Origin: Burkholderia sp. Bp8963
GTDB lineage: Bacteria > Pseudomonadota > Gammaproteobacteria > Burkholderiales > Burkholderiaceae
DNA length: 64,000 nt
Direction: 5' to 3'
NCBI RefSeq assembly: GCF_003854275.1
Contig: NZ_QTQP01000030.1
Coordinates: forward strand, 1 to 64,000
The notes under the pieces are model-generated. The model had not been told where the DNA came from and made no database searches. It saw only the letters and a program-made list of their open reading frames with translations. Position numbers and translations under genes: made by a program. Shown in pieces: positions 57,726 through 64,000 of this stretch (its first letter is position 1; each line of letters starts with the position of its first letter).

Positions 57726-59317
57726 TGACGATCCCCCTTCTTGCCGAACACGAGTGCTTCGGGATGGCGTTCCAGGTAGTCCGTGAGCGCGTTCAGCGAC
57801 TGCAACGTGCGGGTCAATTCCTGCATCGCCCCATGAACGTCCGCTTGCATCGGCGAATCCTGTCCAAGAGTCGCTTGTGCCGCGTCGAACGTTTTCTGGG
57901 CGGATGCCAGTGTGGATCGCGCTTGCGGAACGACTTCCGTGTTGAGCTGACCGAAGAGGCGGTTCGCGCTTTCGAGTGTGCCGTTCAGATTCGCCCCGAT
58001 CTTGTCGAACGGAACCTGATTGAGCTTCTTGGCGATTTCGGCAATCTGAACTTGCAGTTCATCGAGCGTGTTCGGCACGGTGGGCAGCTCGATCGGCGTG
58101 TTGCGCAGATCGACCGTCGCGTGCGGTGCATGCGGGAACATGTCGAGTGCCACATAAAGCTGGCCTGTGAGCAGGTTGCCGGTTCGCAATTGGCCGCGCA
58201 GCCCCTGCATGACGAGGTGTTGCAGCATGTCGTGGCCGCCCTGGCTATTCGGCGCGGGCAGCGACGTGTTCGAACGGCGGCTGAGCCGGTCGGGATAGAG
58301 CGCCATGGTCACTTCCATGCTGAAATTCTCGGCCTTCTCGTCGTACTCGAGACCGATCTTCGTCACTTGACCAAGCGTGATGCCGCGCAGATCCACCGGT
58401 GCGCCGACCGACAGTCCGCGCAGCGACTGGTTGAAATGCATGGCGACATAGAGCGGTGCGCCGTCCGGCTCCCGCATGGCGTCGGTTTGGTCCGACGCGA
58501 GCCTGAACGCCGCGCCGTCGGCGGCTTGCGGGCCGGCATCTTGTCCCGGCGGTGCTTCGAAGGCCAGCCCGCCCATGATGACGGTGGCAAGCGATTGCGT
58601 GTTGAGCTTGAGCCCGCCGGAGTCGAGACGCAGATCCACGCCGCTCGCGTGCCACCAGCGCGTGTCGGTCCCGACGTACTTGTCGTACGGCGCATTGACG
58701 AACACGTTGACGATCACGCCCGATCCCTTGGGGTCGAGCGAAAAACCGACGACCTGGCCGACTTGAATCCTGCGGTAGAAGATGGGGGCACCGATATCAA
58801 GCGAGCCGAGCGAATCTCCTCGCAGCGTGTATTGATGCCCCTGCTGGTCGGCGGTCACGATCGGAGGATTCTCGAGACCGGTGAAGTCTGTTTTGCGCAC
58901 GGTCGAGCGGCCGATATCGGCGCCGATGTACGCGCCGGACAGCAACGTGCCAAGGCCGGATATGCCGCTCGCGCCGACGCGCGGACGCACCACCCAGAAT
59001 CGCGACCCCTCGGTGGCGAACTTTCCGGCTTCCTTATCGAGCTGGATCTTGACGCGGACATGCTGAAGATCGTCCGACAGCGCGATAGTGCGCACGGTGC
59101 CGATCTCGACATCCTTGTATTTGACCTTCGTTTTGCCCGCCTCCAACCCTTCGGCGTTATTGAAGGTCACGGTGACGGTCGGCCCTTCATCGGTGATGGA
59201 TTTCGCGAGAAGCGCGATACCGATCAGCGCCGAGATCAAGGGAATCAGCCATACCAGAGAAGGAAGCCAGCGGCTGCGAGGCTTGATCTCCGGATGCGGT
59301 AAGTCAGAAATTTGCAT
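57722..59317 (-). CDS. pqiB: PqiB-type intermembrane lipid transport protein (three MCE domains)
   Basis: A 531-residue MCE protein (E. coli PqiB is about 546). One N-terminal helix (SLVWLIPLISALIGIALLAK) is followed by three MCE domains beginning near VTVTFNNAEGLEAGKTKVKY, YTLRGDSLGSLDIGAPIFYR and VAMHFNQSLRGLSVGAPVDL. A C-terminal helical needle (LDELQVQIAEIAKKLNQVPF ... ALTDYLERHPEAL) completes it. It forms a syringe-like tunnel across the periplasm between PqiA and PqiC. It is encoded in the order A-B-C as in E. coli, with overlap into pqiC. Confidence 0.93.
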   Translation of the reverse strand: MQISDLPHPEIKPRSRWLPSLVWLIPLISALIGIALLAKSITDEGPTVTVTFNNAEGLEAGKTKVKYKDVEIGTVRTIALSDDLQHVRVKIQLDKEAGKFATEGSRFWVVRPRVGASGISGLGTLLSGAYIGADIGRSTVRKTDFTGLENPPIVTADQQGHQYTLRGDSLGSLDIGAPIFYRRIQVGQVVGFSLDPKGSGVIVNVFVNAPYDKYVGTDTRWWHASGVDLRLDSGGLKLNTQSLATVIMGGLAFEAPPGQDAGPQAADGAAFRLASDQTDAMREPDGAPLYVAMHFNQSLRGLSVGAPVDLRGITLGQVTKIGLEYDEKAENFSMEVTMALYPDRLSRRSNTSLPAPNSQGGHDMLQHLVMQGLRGQLRTGNLLTGQLYVALDMFPHAPHATVDLRNTPIELPTVPNTLDELQVQIAEIAKKLNQVPFDKIGANLNGTLESANRLFGQLNTEVVPQARSTLASAQKTFDAAQATLGQDSPMQADVHGAMQELTRTLQSLNALTDYLERHPEALVFGKKGDRQ

Positions 59318-59368
59318 CGCTGAAAGGAATCGAATGAAGGGTTGTCGAAGCCGGACGGTACGCGGCGA

Positions 59369-60709
59369 TTACGATCGTGCGGAAGAGCGTGCCGGCCGGC
59401 GCCGGACGTTGTCCCAGATCAGGCGCGGATCGAACTCGTTCGAGGCGAGCATGGTCAGCACCACGACCGAGCCGAAGGCCAAAGCCCCCGGTCCCGCGGT
59501 GATCTGCGCCAGCGATCCGAAATGCACGAGTGCCACAGTGAGCGACACGACGAATATGTCGAGCATCGACCAGCGCCCGACGCGCTCCACCATGCGGTAG
59601 AGCTTGGCGCGCTCGAGCGGCTGCCAGTCGGAACCGCGATAGGCGGCGACGGTTTGCAGCGTGAGAATGGCGAGCTTGAGCATCGGCACCAGGACGCTGG
59701 CGACGAACACGATGACCGCGAGCGGCCAATCGCCCGACCGCCAGAAGTAAGAGATGCCGCCAAGAATCGTGTCGTCCTCGGCGCGTCCAAGCGAAGAGGT
59801 ATGCATGATCGGCAAAAGATTGGCCGGGATATAAAGCAAAGCAGCGGCAAGCAGCAGCCCGAAAGTCCGCGTGATGCTTTCGGGGCGGCGCGCGTGCAGC
59901 GGTGAGCGGCATCGAACACAGTGCGAATCGGCTACGTGCGCGCTGCGCGAGTGAACGAGCCCGCAGCAGTGGCAGGCGATGAACCCGGCGTGCCTCGCGG
60001 TGACCGAAGCCGTTGCCGACTTGGCGGCCGGCGCAGCACCGCCATGCATATCACGCTGCTTGTTGTGCCGCCGCGTCAGCCCGGCGGGAGCGCCACCATG
60101 CATTACTTCGTCGCGAATTTCCCATAGCATGCTGGGGTCGAAAGCGGCGATCACGCAAAACATCAGCGTCAACGCGCCGAACGCGAACAGCGACGTTCCC
60201 GGGATGACTCGCGCGAGACTCACCATCTTCACGATCGTAATGAGCACCCCGAGCATGAAGACTTCCGTCATGCCCCACGGACGCACGAATTGAACGAGGC
60301 GCAGTACAGCGTCGAAAGCGCGTGGCACACGGCCCGCACGCAGAGGCAGCAAGAGATAGAGCAGGGCGACGAGTTCGAACGACGGGAACAGCATCGTCGT
60401 GCAAAAGACCATGGCTGCAACAATATGCATATGGCCTTTCCATAGCGCCTGCACGGCTTCAAACAGCGTGGCGTGCGACGTCAGGCCATTGGTTTCCAGC
60501 GCGAGTACCGGGAACGCCTGCGCGATCAAGAACGTGATCAGTGCGGCGACCGTGACCGCGCAGACCTTCTCGAGCGTCAAACCGGCGTGACGCACCCCTT
60601 TGATGCTTGCGCCGCAAGACGAGCAGTGCGCAACCAGACCGCGCAGACGCGGCGGCTTGCGAAAGAGAGCGTCGCACTCGTGACAGGCAATCAGATCTCG
60701 ATGTTCCAT
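59369..60709 (-). CDS. pqiA: PqiA-type inner-membrane protein
   Basis: About 446 residues in two similar halves, each with a zinc-ribbon-like CxxC pair (LIACHECDALF and AHCSSCGASI; FIACHCCGLVH and HCVRCRSPLH) and four helices. Helical segments include AALITFLIAQAFPVLALETN and GLLLAAALLYIPANLLPIMH. The family partner of PqiB in the inner membrane, thought to load or unload lipids. An ATG at 60736 would add nine residues, but the conserved N-terminus starts at 60709; neither has a strong ribosome site. It lies 52 bases before pqiB and about 105 bases after the outer-membrane factor gene. Confidence 0.9.
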   Translation of the reverse strand: MEHRDLIACHECDALFRKPPRLRGLVAHCSSCGASIKGVRHAGLTLEKVCAVTVAALITFLIAQAFPVLALETNGLTSHATLFEAVQALWKGHMHIVAAMVFCTTMLFPSFELVALLYLLLPLRAGRVPRAFDAVLRLVQFVRPWGMTEVFMLGVLITIVKMVSLARVIPGTSLFAFGALTLMFCVIAAFDPSMLWEIRDEVMHGGAPAGLTRRHNKQRDMHGGAAPAAKSATASVTARHAGFIACHCCGLVHSRSAHVADSHCVRCRSPLHARRPESITRTFGLLLAAALLYIPANLLPIMHTSSLGRAEDDTILGGISYFWRSGDWPLAVIVFVASVLVPMLKLAILTLQTVAAYRGSDWQPLERAKLYRMVERVGRWSMLDIFVVSLTVALVHFGSLAQITAGPGALAFGSVVVLTMLASNEFDPRLIWDNVRRRPARSSARS

Positions 60710-60814
60710 ATGGAAGAAAATAGAACGGACGAACATGGACGACCGATCGTGGCGGGGCGGCCTGCTTCTCGCGTGCCGGCCCGCCCGAACGCAAATGAAC
60801 CGAACGAGCGCGAA

Positions 60815-62278
60815 TCAGTCGCGCGACGCCAACTTCCCTGGCTCGGGCGGCAATTCGCCCATCGCCTGGAAGAGCGCGGCGGTATCGCCGAGCCGTTGGC
60901 TCTGTGCGCGAACCGCGTCGAGCTGTGCAGTCAGGAACTGCTGTTCGCTCGCTTGCGCCGCCGATACCGGCAAGGACCCGAGTCGATAACGCGACGTCGT
61001 TTCGTCGAACAGTTCATGTGCCGAGCGCACCTCGCTTTCGGTCGATGCGAGCGTCTGCGCATCGTTATCGAGCGCGGCGAGCGAATCGGCGACGTTCTCG
61101 AAGGCGGACAAGACGGTCGATTTGTAGTGCAGAACCGCTGCCTCATACGACTCCTTCGTTGCACGCCGATGCGCCAGCAACGCGCCGCCATGGAAGATCG
61201 GTTGCGCCGCACTTGCACCGATTGCCCATATGCCGCCGGCGCCGGTGAGCAGGGCCGGCCAACTGAAGCCGGCGCGGCCCATCGAGGCCGTCAGCGACAG
61301 GCTCGGGAAAAGCTGCGCCGTCGCTTGGCCGACATCGGCCGCGGCCGCTTGCACAGCGGCTTCGGCAGCTTGAATATCCGGACGCGAGCGAAGCAGCTGC
61401 GCCGGTACGGCGACCGGTACGCGCTCGGGCAGCGCAAGGCTATCCAGATCGGGGACGACAGGCGCCGCATCCGGCGTTCGACCCAACAGCACGGCCAGCG
61501 CGTGGACGGCGCTCGCGCGCTGCTGGCGCAGCGGCGGGAGGGTAGCGGCGAGCGCGGCGGCCTGCCGGGCCGACGCCAGTGCCTGCGCATGCGAGATCGA
61601 GCCGAGCGCTTGACGCAGCGCATCGTCGCGCGCCGTATCGCCGGCGAGCGTCACGAGACGTTCGGTGAGCGCGATCTGACGATCGAGCGCCGCGGCATTG
61701 ATGGCGGCGCCGACGATATTCGCGGCGAGCGCGCGGCGCGCCGCCGCCAGTTCATACGCCTGCACGTCGACGCGAGCCGCGCTGGCCTTGTTCCCGTAGC
61801 GAACGGCGCCGAACAGATCGAAGTTGTACTGCGCCTGCAACTGACCGACGAAGACGTTGTAGCGTTCGGTGCTTGGACCGATGCCGGGGACGACGGGCGA
61901 GCGCGTACGCTCGACCTGCGCATTCGCGTCGATCGACGGCAACGTCGAAGCGCCGATCTGGGCCCGCAGTTCCTGCTGCGCGGCATTCAGCGAGCGCTGC
62001 GTGGCGGCGAGCGTCGGGTTGTTGCGCAGCCCTTCTTCGACAAGCGCATCGAGCGCGTCGGAGCGGTACAGCTTCCACCATTGCGGGACTGGCGCTGCAC
62101 CGACATCGAAATGTTGCGCTGTACCGCCCGCCGCGACCGTCTCCTGAGGTTGCGGCTGCGCCCCATAATGCGCGGGCGACGGCATCGCGGGCGGCGTACC
62201 GCTCGGGCCCAACGAACAGGCGCTCGCGGCAAGTGCCGCGAACACGGCGATAACGGATGTCTTAATGGCAAGTTGCAT
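60815..62278 (-). CDS. NodT-type outer-membrane efflux lipoprotein (RND OMF)
   Basis: A 487-residue outer-membrane factor. The lipoprotein signal (VIAVFAALAASACSLGPSGT, lipobox ASAC) and the two repeated OEP domains are clear: PQWWKLYRSDALDALVEEGL, NNPTLAATQRSLNAAQQELR, LLRSRPDIQAAEAAVQAAAA, LFPSLSLTASMG and SAFENVADSLAALDNDAQTL. It is a TolC-like trimeric duct accepting substrate from the RND pump. ATG 62278 follows the RND stop by two bases, so both are co-translated. An operon neighbour of PqiABC. Confidence 0.92.
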   Translation of the reverse strand: MQLAIKTSVIAVFAALAASACSLGPSGTPPAMPSPAHYGAQPQPQETVAAGGTAQHFDVGAAPVPQWWKLYRSDALDALVEEGLRNNPTLAATQRSLNAAQQELRAQIGASTLPSIDANAQVERTRSPVVPGIGPSTERYNVFVGQLQAQYNFDLFGAVRYGNKASAARVDVQAYELAAARRALAANIVGAAINAAALDRQIALTERLVTLAGDTARDDALRQALGSISHAQALASARQAAALAATLPPLRQQRASAVHALAVLLGRTPDAAPVVPDLDSLALPERVPVAVPAQLLRSRPDIQAAEAAVQAAAADVGQATAQLFPSLSLTASMGRAGFSWPALLTGAGGIWAIGASAAQPIFHGGALLAHRRATKESYEAAVLHYKSTVLSAFENVADSLAALDNDAQTLASTESEVRSAHELFDETTSRYRLGSLPVSAAQASEQQFLTAQLDAVRAQSQRLGDTAALFQAMGELPPEPGKLASRD

Positions 62279-62280
62279 GA

Positions 62281-64000
62281 TCAGATCTCCGCGTGTTCGA
62301 CGACGCTCTGTTGCGGTGCGCGCTCGTCGCGGCGAACACGGAAGGAAGTTGCATAAAGGGCCGGCAGGAAGAACAGCGTGAGCACCGTGGCGATCGTGAT
62401 GCCGCCCATGAGCGAGGTAGCCATCGGGCCGAAGAAGCCGGAACGAAGGAGCGGAATCAAGGCCAGCACCGCGGCGGCGGCCGTGAGCATGATCGGACGG
62501 AAGCGCCTGACGGTCGCGCCGACGATTGCATCGAAACGGGGTTGGCCGGACGCGATGTCCTGCTCGATCTGATCGACGAGGATCACCGAATTGCGCATGA
62601 TGATGCCGAACATCGCGATCACGCCGAGCATCGCGACGAACCCGAACGGTTCGCCGAGCAGCAACAGCGCGGCGACGACACCGATCAAGCCGAGCGGTGC
62701 GGTCAGCACCACGATCAGCATGCGCGCGAAGCTCTGCAGCTGGATCATGAGCAGGGTCAGCACTGCGATGATGAGGATCGGCATTTCGGCATTGATCGAC
62801 GTCTGGCCCTTCATGCTTTCCTCGACCGAGCCGCCCACCACGATGCGATAGCCGATCGGCAGTTGCGCGCGAAGCTGGCTCAGTTGCTGGTCGACGTCGT
62901 GCGTGACGTCGATACCTTGCGCGTCGCCGCGAACGTCGGCTTGCACCTTGATGGTCGGCTGCCGATCGCGTTCCCAAATCACGCCGTACTCGAGCGCCGT
63001 GCGCACATGGCCGAGCGTGCTGAGCGGCACGGGGCCGCCGGGTGTCGGGATGGCCAGGCTCGTGAGTTGCGACGGATCGACGCGCTCGCTCTTGGGTGCG
63101 CGCAGATCGACGTCGATCAGCTTGTCGCGCTCGCGGTACTGCGTCACCGTGTAGCCGGAAAGCGTCATGGCGAGGAAGTTCGACACATCCTGCGAGGTCA
63201 CGCCGAGTTGACGAGCCCGGTTCTGGTCGATCTGGAACGACAGGGAGCGCTCTTCCGGCTCATCCCAGTCGAACTGCACATTGCGCGTGCGCGCGTCGGC
63301 ACGTACCTTGTCCGCCACCTTTTGTGCGATCTCATGCACTGTCGCGATGTCGTCGCCGCTTACGCGGAATTGAATCGGATAACCGACGGGCGGCCCGTTC
63401 TCGAGTCGCGCCACACGTGTTCGTACGCCGGGGAATTGCTTCTCGAGCGACGCGTCGAGCCATTTCATGAGCTTTTCCCGTTCCTTGACGTCCTTTGCCG
63501 TGATGACGAATTGCGCGAAGTTCGGCTGCTGCAATTGCTGGTCGAGCGGCAGATAGAAGCGGGGCGCGCCGGTGCCGACGAAGTCGACGACGCGATCAAT
63601 TTCGGGGCGGCCGTGCAGGGCCTGCTCGAGGCGTTGCGCTTCACGCAGCGTCGCGGCGAATGAAGCTCCCTCGGGCAGACGCATATCGACGAGCAACTCG
63701 GGGCGCTCGGAGTTCGGGAAGAACTGCTTCGGCACGCGAGTGAAGGCCGCCATGGCAACGGCGAATGCGATCGCCGTTGCGCCCAGCACCAGCCAACGGT
63801 GCTCGATGCACCAGGCCACCCAGCCGCCCATGCGGCGATAGAAACCCGTGTTGTAGATATCGTCGTCGTGGCCGTGGCCACCGTGCTCGCCCGCCTTGCG
63901 TTCGGGGAGCAGGTGATAACCGAGCAGCGGAACGAGCACCACGGCGGCGAACCACGAAACGATGAGCGCGATCGCCGACACTTCGAAGATCGAGCGCGTG
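62281..64000 (-). CDS. RND efflux pump inner-membrane subunit, N-terminus beyond window
   Basis: The C-terminal ~573 residues of an RND transporter; the frame is open at the window edge. Visible are IALIVSWFAAVVLVPLLGYH (TM6), a loop EHGGHGHDDD, TM7 and the second periplasmic domain (FPNSERPELLVDMRLPEGAS, FQIDQNRARQLGVTSQDVSN). The last helices contain FGFVAMLGVIAMFGIIMRNS and ILVDQIEQDI. It resembles the AcrB/MexB-related HAE group. The proton-relay aspartates in TM4 lie outside the window. The His/Asp-rich loop is unusual. It heads, within the window, the RND-OMF-PqiABC gene row. Confidence 0.9.
   Translation of the reverse strand, partial: TRSIFEVSAIALIVSWFAAVVLVPLLGYHLLPERKAGEHGGHGHDDDIYNTGFYRRMGGWVAWCIEHRWLVLGATAIAFAVAMAAFTRVPKQFFPNSERPELLVDMRLPEGASFAATLREAQRLEQALHGRPEIDRVVDFVGTGAPRFYLPLDQQLQQPNFAQFVITAKDVKEREKLMKWLDASLEKQFPGVRTRVARLENGPPVGYPIQFRVSGDDIATVHEIAQKVADKVRADARTRNVQFDWDEPEERSLSFQIDQNRARQLGVTSQDVSNFLAMTLSGYTVTQYRERDKLIDVDLRAPKSERVDPSQLTSLAIPTPGGPVPLSTLGHVRTALEYGVIWERDRQPTIKVQADVRGDAQGIDVTHDVDQQLSQLRAQLPIGYRIVVGGSVEESMKGQTSINAEMPILIIAVLTLLMIQLQSFARMLIVVLTAPLGLIGVVAALLLLGEPFGFVAMLGVIAMFGIIMRNSVILVDQIEQDIASGQPRFDAIVGATVRRFRPIMLTAAAAVLALIPLLRSGFFGPMATSLMGGITIATVLTLFFLPALYATSFRVRRDERAPQQSVVEHAEI

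Noticed and set aside
62293-63663. 456-codon plus-strand frame opposite the RND gene
   Set aside because: Composition and lack of domains mark it as a shadow of the RND transporter.
1-64000. CRISPR arrays, tRNA or rRNA genes
   Set aside because: No regularly spaced repeats and no cloverleaf or rRNA-like segments were noticed on reading; a covariance-model scan would be needed to exclude small RNAs.

Overview
The window is GC-rich (mid-60s percent by eye), with short intergenic gaps and many four-base ATGA/GTGA gene overlaps. It has a heavy load of catabolic operons, several copies of the trimeric OmpC-like porin typical of beta-proteobacteria, and IclR/GntR/LysR/TetR regulators. This fits Burkholderia, probably the cepacia complex, on one of the secondary replicons. 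I saw no rRNA, tRNA, CRISPR array or replication origin. All identities come from reading the protein sequences; no database search was run.

Layout. 0-3.5 kb: scraps and small accessory genes: an H-NS-like C-terminal domain protein, an AbiEi-type antitoxin whose AbiEii toxin survives only as a 31-codon stub, an unknown gene and a duplicated-half outer-membrane beta-barrel. 3.5-4.6 kb: an amino-acid permease with an internal deletion and a lost C-terminus. 4.9-12.9 kb: an aromatic-degradation module (porin, quinone oxidoreductase, AAHS transporter, FAA hydrolase, MhpA-like flavoprotein hydroxylase, divergent VOC protein, IclR regulator). It has a compact divergent promoter with one palindromic operator at each start site. 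12.9-13.5 kb: fragments of an ArsB-type transporter and a chemotaxis receptor, marking a recombination boundary. 13.5-15.1 kb: a sensory diguanylate cyclase.

15.3-31.2 kb: the most interesting part. It is a set of convergent and divergent operons: two KstD/fumarate-reductase-like flavoproteins, an AroE-like dehydrogenase translationally coupled to a LivM-LivG-LivF triple-fusion ABC transporter, LivH, a Tat-exported binding protein, a Gfo/Idh/MocA oxidoreductase, an extended SDR, a NIPSNAP protein, a xylose-isomerase-like TIM barrel, a second AAHS transporter and an IclR regulator. A palindrome TGGAATANTATTCCA, perfect or degenerate, lies in all four promoter regions. That suggests one autoregulated regulon for an unidentified ring compound; I suggest a hydroaromatic acid.

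31.2-35.5 kb: a decayed region with an IS5-type transposase fragment, the 3' end of an enoyl-CoA hydratase, a truncated DapA-like aldolase and a porin split by an IS3-like element. 36-44.2 kb: a nine-gene operon (NitT/TauT-type ABC importer, FAD oxidoreductase, class III CoA-transferase, crotonase, 7Fe-type ferredoxin, LysR, SDR). 44.7-55.4 kb: a GntR-headed operon (Bug-protein remnant, two cupins, CoA-transferase, crotonase, AtuA, acyl-CoA dehydrogenase) followed by PEBP, SMP-30 and porin genes. 55.5-64 kb: two TetR regulators, then a leftward cluster of RND pump, NodT-type outer-membrane factor and PqiA-PqiB-PqiC; the RND gene runs off the window.

The catabolic blocks share one plan: a porin or importer for uptake, a ring or CoA-thioester enzyme set, and a local regulator. 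Their borders are marked by gene fragments, which indicates assembly by repeated insertion and deletion.
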